DNA of 64,000 nucleotides, taken from the NCBI GenBank assembly GCA_031178625.1, contig JAPSIR010000001.1:1-64000 (forward strand), read 5' to 3'. The notes beneath the pieces were generated by a model. The model was not told where the DNA came from. It ran no database searches and saw only the letters and a list, made by a program, of their open reading frames with translations. Positions within the stretch are counted from its first letter, which is position 1. Each line of letters starts with the position of its first letter. Positions 1 to 8,791 of this stretch are shown piece by piece. The stretch is from Cellulomonas sp. Its GTDB lineage: Bacteria > Actinomycetota > Actinomycetes > Actinomycetales > Cellulomonadaceae. Position numbers and translations under genes: made by a program.

Positions 1-70
1 CGATGCCGCCGAGCACGGGCACGCCGTGCTTCTCGAAGATGTCACGTGCCTGGTACTCGAACAGGTCCAC
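1..70 (-). CDS. sucC: Succinyl-CoA synthetase beta subunit, N-terminal fragment cut by the window edge
   Basis: Reverse strand from GTG at 70 reads VDLFEYQARDIFEKHGVPVLGGI, a typical SucC N-terminus; missed by the ORF track because it is partial. Confidence 0.85.
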   Translation of the reverse strand, partial: MDLFEYQARDIFEKHGVPVLGGI

Positions 71-206
71 CTGGTCCGGTTTCCTCTCGTCGACCGCGCG
101 GGCGGCCCTGTGCGGCCGCGTCGCCCGCTTCGATCGTATCGTCGGGACCGAGGTCCCTCGACATCGAGAGACTGTGGCCGCGCTCACCCGCCGGGCCGAC
201 CGTGTC

Positions 207-2765
207 CTACAGCTTGGTGACCGGCGAGTACCGCAGCAGCAGGCGCTTGGTGCCGTGCGAGCCGAAGTCGATCTTCGCGACCGCGTTGGCGCCCGCGCCC
301 TCGACGGCCACGACCGTGCCGAGGCCGTACGCGTCGTGCGTCACCTTGTCGCCGATGCCGAGGTCGGGGACCTCCGTGGTCGAGCGCGGCGTCGCCGAGC
401 CGAAGGACGCGCCCGTGCGCGGCAGCGTCGGGCGCTGCTCCGTGCGCACCGGTCCGTTGCCGGAGCCGGGGCGCTGCTCGCCCCAGCCTGAGCCGCGCCC
501 ACCACCGGCGCCGAAGCCGGACCCCCAGCCGCCGCGCAGCCGCGACGTCGACGACTCGCGGCGGCGCCAGTCGACGAGGTCCTCGGGCAGGTCGTCGAGG
601 AACCGGCTCGGCGGGAACTCGTTCGGCACGCCCCACGCGGTGCGCACGGCGGCGCGCGACACGTACAGCCGCTCGCGCGCCCGCGTCAGGCCGACGTACG
701 CGAGGCGCCGTTCCTCGGCGAGCTGGTCCGGGTCGGCCAGCGATCGCATGTGCGGGAAGGTGCCGTCCTCCATGCCGGTGAGGAAGACGACCGGGAACTC
801 GAGGCCCTTCGCGGTGTGCAGCGTCATCAGGGTGATGACGCCCTGGTCGGGGCGTGCGTCCCCGTCCTCGCCGTCGGCACCGTCCGGCACGGGGATCTGG
901 TCCGAGTCGGCGACGAGGGACACGCGCTCGAGGAAGTCGGCGAGGTCTCCCTCGGGGTCGCTCTGCTCGAACTCGGAGGCGACCGCGTGCAGCTCGGCGA
1001 GGTTCTCGACGCGCGACGCGTCCTGCGGGTCCTCGCTCGCGCGCAGCTCGGCGAGGTAGCCGCTGCGGTCGAGCGCCGCGCCGAGCACCTGCGCGGGTCC
1101 GGCGGTGGCGGCGAGGTCACGCAGCTCCTCGACCATCGTCGCGAACGCGCGCATGCCGGTGACCGCGCGCGTGCCGAGCCCCGGCACCTCGTCGAGCCGC
1201 GTCAGGGCGGCGCCGAACGAGATGCGCTCGCGCTCGGCGAACGCCGCGACCATCGCCTCGGACCGCTCCCCCAGCCCGCGCTTGGGCACGTTGAGGATGC
1301 GGCGGGTGCTCACGTCGTCGTCCGGGTTCGCGACGGCGCGCAGGTACGCGATGGCGTCCCGGATCTCGCGCCGCTCGTAGAAGCGCGTGCCGCCGACCAC
1401 CTTGTACGGCAGGCCGACGCGCACGAGGACCTCCTCGAGCGCGCGCGACTGCGCGTTCGCGCGGTAGAAGATCGCGACGTCGCCGGGCCGCACGCCCTGG
1501 GTGTCGCCGAGGCGGTCGATCTCCTCGGCGACGAACCGCGCCTCCTCGTGCTCGGAGTCCGCGACGTAGGCGACGATCTGCGGGCCGGCGCCCGAGTCCG
1601 TCCACAGCCGCTTGGGCCGGCGGTTCGGGTTCTTCGCGATCACCGCGTTCGCGGCGGACAGGATCGTCTGCGTCGACCGGTAGTTCTGCTCGAGCAGGAT
1701 CGTGCGCGCGTCCGGGTAGTCCGCCTCGAACTCGAGGATGTTGCGGATGCTCGCGCCGCGGAACGCGTACACCGACTGGTCGGCGTCGCCGACGACCGTC
1801 AGCTCGCCGCGGTCGACGCCGTGCCCGTCCGCGCCGCCGTCGACGCCCACGAGCTCGCGCACCAGCACGTACTGCGCGTGGTTCGTGTCCTGGTACTCGT
1901 CGACGAGGACGTGCCGGAAGCGCCGGCGGTAGTGCTCGGCGACCTCCGGGAAGCCCTGCAGCAGCTCGACCGTGCGCACGATGATGTCGTCGAAGTCGAG
2001 CGCGTGGGCCTGCTGCAGCCGCTGCTGGTAGCGCCGGTAGACCTGCGCGAGCACGGTGTCGAAGTCGTTGGCGCTGCCGCCGCCGGACGTCACGGCGAAC
2101 GTGTCGGGGTCGACGAGCTCGTCCTTGAGGTTCGAGATCTTCACCGCGAGCGCCTTGGGCGGGTAGCGCTTCGGGTCGAGGTCGAGCTCGCGGGCGACCA
2201 GCGTCAGCAGGCGCTGCGAGTCCGCGGCGTCGTAGATCGAGAAGCTCGAGCGCATGCCGAGCGTCGCGGCCTCCCGGCGCAGGATGCGCACGCACGCGGA
2301 GTGGAACGTGGAGACCCACATGCGCTGCGCGGACGGCCCGACCAGCGCCTCGACGCGCTCGCGCATCTCGGCCGCGGCCTTGTTGGTGAACGTGATCGCC
2401 AGGACCTCGCCGGCCCGCGCCCGGTGCGTGGCCAGCAGGTGGGCGATGCGGTGCGTGAGCACCCGCGTCTTGCCCGAGCCCGCGCCCGCGACGATGAGGA
2501 GCGGCCCGCCGGCGTGCAGCACGGCCTCGCGCTGCTGGGGGTTGAGCCCCTCGAGCAGGGCCTCGGCGCGGGCGGCGTCGCGCGCGGCGCGCGGGTCGGC
2601 GGAGGGCTCCTCGCCCACGTCGTCGCCCCGCGGCGGGACCACGAGCGGCAGGCCGGACGACTCGCCCGCGTGCGAGCGCGCGACGGCGGCCCGCGCGTCC
2701 GGACGGGGGCGCGGGGTGGCGCCGGCGGGGACGGGCAGGGAGAGGCTCTCGAACAAGGACGTCAT
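207..2765 (-). CDS. pcrA: ATP-dependent DNA helicase PcrA/UvrD
   Basis: LNPQQREAVLHAGGPLLIVAGAGSGKTRVLTHRIAHLL, VDEYQDTN, VVGDADQSVYAFRGA, LMTLHTAKGLEFPVVFL, C-terminal IGDKVTHDAYGLGTVVAVEG; start MTSLFESL at 2765. Confidence 0.95.
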   Translation of the reverse strand: MTSLFESLSLPVPAGATPRPRPDARAAVARSHAGESSGLPLVVPPRGDDVGEEPSADPRAARDAARAEALLEGLNPQQREAVLHAGGPLLIVAGAGSGKTRVLTHRIAHLLATHRARAGEVLAITFTNKAAAEMRERVEALVGPSAQRMWVSTFHSACVRILRREAATLGMRSSFSIYDAADSQRLLTLVARELDLDPKRYPPKALAVKISNLKDELVDPDTFAVTSGGGSANDFDTVLAQVYRRYQQRLQQAHALDFDDIIVRTVELLQGFPEVAEHYRRRFRHVLVDEYQDTNHAQYVLVRELVGVDGGADGHGVDRGELTVVGDADQSVYAFRGASIRNILEFEADYPDARTILLEQNYRSTQTILSAANAVIAKNPNRRPKRLWTDSGAGPQIVAYVADSEHEEARFVAEEIDRLGDTQGVRPGDVAIFYRANAQSRALEEVLVRVGLPYKVVGGTRFYERREIRDAIAYLRAVANPDDDVSTRRILNVPKRGLGERSEAMVAAFAERERISFGAALTRLDEVPGLGTRAVTGMRAFATMVEELRDLAATAGPAQVLGAALDRSGYLAELRASEDPQDASRVENLAELHAVASEFEQSDPEGDLADFLERVSLVADSDQIPVPDGADGEDGDARPDQGVITLMTLHTAKGLEFPVVFLTGMEDGTFPHMRSLADPDQLAEERRLAYVGLTRARERLYVSRAAVRTAWGVPNEFPPSRFLDDLPEDLVDWRRRESSTSRLRGGWGSGFGAGGGRGSGWGEQRPGSGNGPVRTEQRPTLPRTGASFGSATPRSTTEVPDLGIGDKVTHDAYGLGTVVAVEGAGANAVAKIDFGSHGTKRLLLRYSPVTKL

Positions 2766-2821
2766 GACCCCACCAGGGTAGGTCGCCCCACCGACACGAC
2801 GGACCACGCGGCCGCCGCCGC

Positions 2822-3316
2822 TCACCGCAGGAGCAGCCCGACCCCCCACGCCGCCACGACGAGCAGCGCGCCCGCGAGCTCGACGAGGATCGTCAGCCCG
2901 GTGGCCTGCAGCGCCCGCACCGTGGACCGCCACGCGGGCGCGCGCTCCCCCAGGCGCAGCCGCTCCGCCAGGTACACCGCACCGACGAAGAAGAGCGGCA
3001 GCCCCACGACGGGCACGAGGAAGAAGCCCACGACGCCGGCGACGCCGCCCCACACGAGCGTGCGGTTCGGCACGCCGCCGCGCTGCAGGTGCCGGCCCGC
3101 CAGCAGGTACTTCGCGACCTGCGCGACGACGGTGATCGCGACGGCGGCGGCGACCACGGCCCAGCCCAGGCCCGTACCCTGCAGCGCGCCCCACAGCACC
3201 ACCGCGCCGGCGACGAGCAGCGCGCCGGGCAGCACCTGCACGACCACCCCGACGAGCCCCACCAGCACGAGCAGCCCGGTGAGCAGGTCGAGCTCGGTGC
3301 CCCAGTCGATCATCAC
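2822..3316 (-). CDS. DUF456-like small membrane protein
   Basis: Gly/Val-rich TM segments, GVPNRTLVWGGVAGVVGFFLVPVVGLPLFFVGAVYLAE. Confidence 0.7.
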   Translation of the reverse strand: MMIDWGTELDLLTGLLVLVGLVGVVVQVLPGALLVAGAVVLWGALQGTGLGWAVVAAAVAITVVAQVAKYLLAGRHLQRGGVPNRTLVWGGVAGVVGFFLVPVVGLPLFFVGAVYLAERLRLGERAPAWRSTVRALQATGLTILVELAGALLVVAAWGVGLLLR

Positions 3317-3352
3317 GGCGCCGACCGTAGCGGCACGGCCCAGGACGTGCGC

Positions 3353-3379
3353 GGCCGGGACGCAGGGGGCGTCCCGGCC
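3353..3379 (-). terminator. Hairpin downstream of the 3437-3781 gene
   Basis: GGCCGGGACGC-aggg(g)-GCGTCCCGGCC, 11-bp perfect stem. Confidence 0.55.
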
Positions 3380-3436
3380 GGCGGGCGGAGCAGGGTCAGG
3401 GGCGGGCGGGCGGGGTGCGTCAGGCGGACGCGGTGC

Positions 3437-3781
3437 TCACCACAGGACGGCGACCGCCACGTTGAGCGCGGTCAGGCCGGCGACCGCACCGAGCCAGCCC
3501 TTCGTCACCTTCTCGCCCCGGCGCCGTCCGAGGACGACGAGCGCGGTGACCGCGAGCGCGACGACGAGCTTGACGGCGATCTTCGTGGTGTCGACGTCCC
3601 GGTCCACCACGTCCGCGGACGCGAGGCCCGTGAGGAGGATGCCGGTGAGCAGCGCGGTCAGGATGCCGTGGAAGACGCCCGCGTTGAGCGTCGCCTTCCG
3701 CATGCCGGCGAGCGCACCGCCGAAGACCATGGCCCAGCCCAGCAGGTGGAGCACGACGAGGATCCCGTAGACGACGTCCAT
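3437..3781 (-). CDS. Small integral membrane protein
   Basis: MDVVYGILVVLHLLGWAMVFGGALAGM; hydrophobic; ATG at 3781 preceded by TACCCT-6nt. Confidence 0.65.
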   Translation of the reverse strand: MDVVYGILVVLHLLGWAMVFGGALAGMRKATLNAGVFHGILTALLTGILLTGLASADVVDRDVDTTKIAVKLVVALAVTALVVLGRRRGEKVTKGWLGAVAGLTALNVAVAVLW

Positions 3782-3842
3782 GCGCACAGGGTACCGAGGC
3801 GGGCCGCGTGATATGACGCGACGTCAGATCGCGCCGCGTGCG

Positions 3843-4493
3843 TCACAGCAGCCGGCGCGCCGCCGCCCACCGGGTCAGCTCGTTGCGGTTGGAGAGCTGC
3901 AGCTTGCGCAGCACCGCGGAGACGTGCGTCTCGACGGTCTTGATCGAGATGAACAGCTCCGCCGCCACCTCGCGGTACGTGTACCCGCGGGCGATGAGCC
4001 GCATGACCTCGCGCTCGCGCGCCGACAGCCGGTCGAGCTCGTCGTCGCCCGTCGCGACGTCGCCCGCCGCGGCGCCGAACGCGTCGAGCACGAACCCCGC
4101 CAGCCGCGGGGAGAACACCGCGTCGCCGCCCGCGACCCGCAGCACCGCGTCGGACAGCGCGGCCGGGTCGATCGCCTTGGTGACGTACCCCCGGGCGCCG
4201 ACGCGGATGACCGCGACCACGTCCTCGGCCGCGTCGGACACCGACAGCGCGAGGAACCGGGTGCCCGGCACGTCGACGCAGCGCCGCACGACCTCCGCGC
4301 CGCCGCCGCCGTCACCGCCCGGCAGGTGCACGTCCAGCAGGACGACGGGCGGCGCGAGCTCGTGCACGACGCGTACCGCCTCGTCGACGGTCGCGGCCTC
4401 GCCGACCACGCGCACGCGGTCGTCGAGGGACGCCTTGACGCCCGCCCGGAACATGTGGTGGTCGTCCACCAGCACGACGTCGACGGCGCTCAC
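3843..4493 (-). CDS. LuxR-family (NarL-type) response regulator
   Basis: VSAVDVVLVDDHHMFRAGVKASL, VLLDVHLPGGDG, LSAREREVMRLIARGYTYREVAAELFISIKTVETHVSAVLRKLQL; GTGA overlap with the upstream kinase. Confidence 0.93.
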   Translation of the reverse strand: MSAVDVVLVDDHHMFRAGVKASLDDRVRVVGEAATVDEAVRVVHELAPPVVLLDVHLPGGDGGGGAEVVRRCVDVPGTRFLALSVSDAAEDVVAVIRVGARGYVTKAIDPAALSDAVLRVAGGDAVFSPRLAGFVLDAFGAAAGDVATGDDELDRLSAREREVMRLIARGYTYREVAAELFISIKTVETHVSAVLRKLQLSNRNELTRWAAARRLL

Positions 4494-5896
4494 GCGTCCT
4501 CCTGCAGATCGGTGCGGCCTGCGGCCGCGGGGTGGTCGGGGTCGCCGACGCGGGCGCCGGCCGGGTGCGGGGCGGGCGCCGGTGCGGCGTCGGGTGCGGG
4601 CGAGGACCCGCCGACCGGCATGCACAGGTGCACCTCGGTGCCCCGCTCGGGGCTGCTGGTCACGCGCGCGGTGCCGCCCCGGCGCCGCACGCGCCCGATG
4701 ATCGACTCGCGGACGCCGAAGCGGTCAGGCCCCACGGCGTCGAGGTCGAAGCCGTCGCCGCGGTCGCGCACGAACACCTCCGTGATCGCGGGCCCTGCCT
4801 CCAGGTAGAGCGACACCGGCGGCCGCCCGTGCACCACCGCGTTGACGAGCGCCTCCCGCGTCGCCTGCAGCAGCGCCTGCGCGTCGGCGTCCGGCACGCG
4901 GTCCCCCACCACGACGACGTCGACGGCGACCGGCTCGCCGGTCGGGCCGGAGCGGGAGTCCTCCACCTCCGCCACGACCGCGCGCAGCGCCGCCACGAGC
5001 GACGTGCCGGGCTCGTGGCGGTCGTCGTACAGCCACTCGCGCAGCTCGCGCTCCTGCGCGCGCGCCATGCGCGCGACCTCGGCCGGCTCGTCGGCGCGGG
5101 CGCGGATGAGGGCGAGCGTCTGCAGCACCGAGTCGTGCAGGTGCGCGGCGATGTCGGCCCGCTCGGCCTCCCGCGCGCGGGCGGCACGCTCGTCGCCGAG
5201 CTCGCGCACCAGGCGCACCCACCACGGCGCGAGCACCAGCCCGACGCCCAGCAGCACCGCCAGCGCACCGATCCCGGCCTGCACCATGAGCGCCGGCTCG
5301 ACGCCGCGCCCGACGCTCTCCCCCACGAGCAGCAGGACGCCCGCCGCCGCGAGCAGCACGCCGCCGATGAGGCGCAGCACGCTGATGCGCCGGCGGTCGC
5401 CCGTAGGGCGCTGCACGGCGTCGAGCTGGCTCCAGGCGAGGCCCAGCCCGACCAGCACGAGCAGCGCGGGCAGCACCCACGTCGAGTCGACCTGGGCGCC
5501 GAGCCGCATCGCGACGAGCACGCCCGCCGCGAGCACGAGCAGCGCGCCGAGCGCGAGGTCCGCGAGCGCCACGCGCCGGCCGTCGGGGCGCAGCAGGGTC
5601 TGCCGCCGCGCGAGCCGCTGCAGCGCGCTGGGACGCGCCCCGGTCGCCGCGGCCGCCGGGTCGCCCACGGGCACCGTCAGCCACCAGAAGACGTAGAGGA
5701 CGAGCCCGATCCCGGCGACGGGCACGAGCGCCACGAGGGCGATGCGCACCACCGCGACCGGCACGTCGAGGTGGGCGGCCAGCCCGACGGCCACGCCCGC
5801 GAACCACCGGTCCCGGTCGGGACGGCGCAGGGGCAGCCGCGGGCGCGCCGACGCACCGACGCCGGGCGCCGGGACAGGTGCGGGTGCGGTGGTCAC
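4490..5896 (-). CDS. PspC-domain sensor histidine kinase (HisKA_3 type)
   Basis: N-terminal DRWFAGVAVGLAAHLDVPVAVVRIALV (PspC), then TM helices, AAHLHDSVLQTLALIRARADEPAEVARMARAQERELREWL and HATPase DRGDGFDLDAVGPDRFGVRESIIGRVRRRGG. Confidence 0.92.
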   Translation of the reverse strand: MTTAPAPVPAPGVGASARPRLPLRRPDRDRWFAGVAVGLAAHLDVPVAVVRIALVALVPVAGIGLVLYVFWWLTVPVGDPAAAATGARPSALQRLARRQTLLRPDGRRVALADLALGALLVLAAGVLVAMRLGAQVDSTWVLPALLVLVGLGLAWSQLDAVQRPTGDRRRISVLRLIGGVLLAAAGVLLLVGESVGRGVEPALMVQAGIGALAVLLGVGLVLAPWWVRLVRELGDERAARAREAERADIAAHLHDSVLQTLALIRARADEPAEVARMARAQERELREWLYDDRHEPGTSLVAALRAVVAEVEDSRSGPTGEPVAVDVVVVGDRVPDADAQALLQATREALVNAVVHGRPPVSLYLEAGPAITEVFVRDRGDGFDLDAVGPDRFGVRESIIGRVRRRGGTARVTSSPERGTEVHLCMPVGGSSPAPDAAPAPAPHPAGARVGDPDHPAAAGRTDLQEDA

Positions 5897-6055
5897 GCAC
5901 CGATGGTCACACGTCCGGCGCCCCGTGCCGAGCCCCGTCCGTGCTGGTCCGGGGCGGGTCAGGGGCCGCCGGGGCGCGGGCCCCGGGTGGGACCAGGGTC
6001 GGGTCAGGGGTCGTCCCCGATGCCCCGCCGCACCGACCGGCGACAGGATCGAGCC

Positions 6056-7630
6056 ATGGACACGCAGAACCCTGCCGGCCCCGGCGCCGGCGCCCCGGGC
6101 CCCCAGCCCGGCCACGGCCCCGGCCCGACGGCCGGCGCCCCCTACCCCGGCGCGGGCGGGCCCCGGCCCACCGGTGCGCAGGGCTTCTGGGCCGGTGTGC
6201 GCCGCACCGGCCTCTACCGCACCGAGGACCGCTGGATCGGCGGCGTCGCCGGCGGCGTCGCGGCCCGCCTCAACGTCGACCCGCTGCTCGTGCGCGGCAT
6301 CCTCGCCGTCACGTTCCTGCTCGGCGGCCTGGGTCTCCTGCTGTACGGCGTCGCGTGGGCCCTCCTGCCGGAGCAGCGCGACGGACGCATCCACCTCGAG
6401 CAGCTCGTGGCGGGTGCGGGCGACGTCGCGCTGCTGGGCGCGCTCGGGTTCGTCCTCGTCGGGCTCGCCCGCGGTGACGGCTGGTGGTGGTTCTGGGACG
6501 GCACCGGGTGGTTCTCCGGCCTGCTGTGGCTCGCGTTCGTCGGCGGCCTCGTCGCGCTGGTCGTGCTGGCCGTGCGTCGCCGCGGCGGACCGCCGCGTCC
6601 CGGGCCGTGGGGGGCGCCCGGCGCACCGTACGGGCCGACCGCGTACGGCCCCGTGCCCCCTGCGGCGCCCTGGGGGACGCCGGCCGCGGGCCCTGCGACC
6701 GGTCCTGCCACGGGCCCGGTGACGAGTCCTGCGACGGGACCCGCGACCGGTGCCGCCACCGGCACGGCGTCCGCCGCCCCGTACCCGGCGACCGCGCAGC
6801 CCACGACCCCGCCCGCACCGGCGTGGGGCGCCGGCACCGCGCCCTACCCGCCGGGCCCGCCCGCCGGCTGGACGCCGCCGCCCGCCGGCGGCTGGTCGGC
6901 CCCGCCGCCCCCGTCCGGCCCGCCCGTCCCGCCGCGGCCGGCACGCCCGCCGCGACCGCCGCGCCGCGGCGCGGACGCCGTCACCGTGGGCGCGGTCATC
7001 GGGCTCGCCGCGATCGGTCTGGCCGCCCTCCTGGTCGGTGAGCGCACCGGTGCCTTCGACGGACCGGTCGGCCTCACGGCCGGCGGTGTCGCGCTCGTCC
7101 TCGCCGGCCTCGGCATCGTCACGCTCGGCGCACGCGGCCGCAGCAGCGGCGCGCTCGGGTTCCTCGCGATCGTGACGGCGCTGGTGTGGCTGCCGCTGGC
7201 CCTGTTCACGCAGGGCGAGCGCGAGGACTGGTGGTCCGGGCCGGACGACTGGCGCGAGAACCGCATCGAGATGACGGTCACCTCGCGCGACGACGCCGCG
7301 CGCGGGATCGAGGTCGGGGTCGGCGAGGTCACGGTCGACCTGACCACCGTCCCCATGGAGGACGAGCCCCTCAGCGTCCCGATCTCGTTCGGTGCGGGCG
7401 ACCTCACGGTCGTCGTGCCGGCCGACACGGCCGTGGAGGCCCGCGTGTCGGCGGGCATCGGCTCCGTCCGGTGGGAGCTCGACGGGCGCACCCGCACGCA
7501 GGAGGGCATCGGCATCGGCGACATGACGTTCCGTGACGACGCCACCGCCGACGCCGGCGAGGCCGAGCTGGTGCTCGAGATCAGCTCGGGGGTCGGCCAG
7601 GTCCGGATCATCGAGGAGGACGCAGCATGA
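6056..7630 (+). CDS. PspC-domain membrane protein with LiaF-like C-terminal region and a Pro/Ala/Thr-rich linker
   Basis: TGLYRTEDRWIGGVAGGVAARLNVDPLLVRGILAVTFLLGGLGLLLYGVAWALLPE (PspC); C-terminal beta-rich GVGEVTVDLTTV...ISFGAGDLTVVVPADTAVEARVSAGIGSV. Confidence 0.88.
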   Translation: MDTQNPAGPGAGAPGPQPGHGPGPTAGAPYPGAGGPRPTGAQGFWAGVRRTGLYRTEDRWIGGVAGGVAARLNVDPLLVRGILAVTFLLGGLGLLLYGVAWALLPEQRDGRIHLEQLVAGAGDVALLGALGFVLVGLARGDGWWWFWDGTGWFSGLLWLAFVGGLVALVVLAVRRRGGPPRPGPWGAPGAPYGPTAYGPVPPAAPWGTPAAGPATGPATGPVTSPATGPATGAATGTASAAPYPATAQPTTPPAPAWGAGTAPYPPGPPAGWTPPPAGGWSAPPPPSGPPVPPRPARPPRPPRRGADAVTVGAVIGLAAIGLAALLVGERTGAFDGPVGLTAGGVALVLAGLGIVTLGARGRSSGALGFLAIVTALVWLPLALFTQGEREDWWSGPDDWRENRIEMTVTSRDDAARGIEVGVGEVTVDLTTVPMEDEPLSVPISFGAGDLTVVVPADTAVEARVSAGIGSVRWELDGRTRTQEGIGIGDMTFRDDATADAGEAELVLEISSGVGQVRIIEEDAA

Positions 7631-8025
7631 GCACCGACGAGACCCGGCCCCTGCCGGTGGACGCGACCCAGCCCCTGCCCGTGGACGCCACGCAGCCGCT
7701 GCCGCCGGACGGCGGGACGGACCGCGGCACGGACAGCCGCACATCGGGTGGCAGCGCCACGCAGCAGCCCGCGACCGACGCCGCGACGGATCCGGCCGCG
7801 GAGAAGACCGCGGCCCGGGACCGCGTGCGCGTGAGCACGATCGTGTGGGGCGTCGTCATCGCCCTGCTCGGCGCGGGGGTCCTCACGATCGCCGCCGGCT
7901 ACACGATCGACCTCGAGCTCGCCGCGATCGGGCTGCTCGTCCTCGCGGGTCTCGGCCTCATCGTCGGCCCGCTCGTGGCGAACGCCCGGCGACGCACCGA
8001 CGAGCCGGCGGGTCCCCGCGGCTGA
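7627..8025 (+). CDS. Small membrane protein with N-terminal TxPLP repeats
   Basis: MSTDETRPLPVDATQPLPVDATQPLPPD...VSTIVWGVVIALLGAGVLTIAAGYTIDLELAAIGLLVLAGLGLIVGPL; ATGA overlap with the PspC gene. Confidence 0.8.
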   Translation: MSTDETRPLPVDATQPLPVDATQPLPPDGGTDRGTDSRTSGGSATQQPATDAATDPAAEKTAARDRVRVSTIVWGVVIALLGAGVLTIAAGYTIDLELAAIGLLVLAGLGLIVGPLVANARRRTDEPAGPRG

Positions 8026-8042
8026 CCCGCCGGAGCACGCCA

Positions 8043-8077
8043 CGAGGGCCGGTACCCGAGTCGGGTACCGGCCCTCG
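8043..8077. terminator. Bidirectional terminator between convergent genes
   Basis: CGAGGGCCGGTACCC-gagtc-GGGTACCGGCCCTCG perfect hairpin. Confidence 0.8.
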
Positions 8078-8110
8078 CCGGTGCGGGCGGCCAGCGGCCG
8101 CCGCGACGCG

Positions 8111-8579
8111 TCAGACGGAGACGGGCTCCGCGGCGGCGACCGCCGGGACGTCGACGCGGGCCGCGATCCGGCGCAGCGCCTCACCGACGACGATGAAGAC
8201 GACGCCGAGGCCGAAGACCAGCAGCGCGACGCCGAAGGCGACGATCGAGGTGAACAGCGACGCCCGCAGGAACGAGCCGTTCATCATCGTCTCGCGGACC
8301 GGGTCCTCCCGGTCGAGCTGCGAGTACGTCTTGCCGCCCGACGCGTCGAGCGCGTGGTGGTTGATGATGTCGGCCTGCGCCCACGCCTCCCAGGGCGTGT
8401 CGACGAGCTCCCCGGCGAAGGACGCGGCGTCCTCGGCGACGGTGATCTGCTCGTTGCGCAGGTTGCCGGACACGAGCGCCCACGTGGCCGTGCCGGCGAC
8501 GGCGAAGATCACGCCGAACACCATCACCACGACGGCGAGGGCCTTGAGGTGGGCGGGCTTGCGGACTGCTGCGGACATC
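8111..8579 (-). CDS. Hypothetical membrane protein
   Basis: MSAAVRKPAHLKALAVVVMVFGVIFAVAGTATWALVSGNLRNEQITVAEDAASFAGELVDTPWEAWAQADIINHHAL; 3 TM segments. Confidence 0.75.
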
Positions 8580-8791
8580 GGACTCCCCGATCCTTCTTCT
8601 CCCCGAGACGGTCCCGCTCCCCTCGGGGGCGGTCCCGGTGAGCTGTCGTGCTCACGTGACAACTCTGCGCCCGCCCGTCGGCTGTCGCCTGGGACCCTGG
8701 TCCCCTGTCCAGGAGCGTCTGCGGACGCGATCCCCGCCGGCGGCGCCGGAGGCAGGACCTAGGGCCTGACCTGCGACGAGGCGTCCGGGAC

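Noticed and set aside
750-3770. 1006-aa + strand ORF
   Set aside because: Antisense to pcrA and neighbours; no recognisable motifs, while the minus strand encodes clear proteins.
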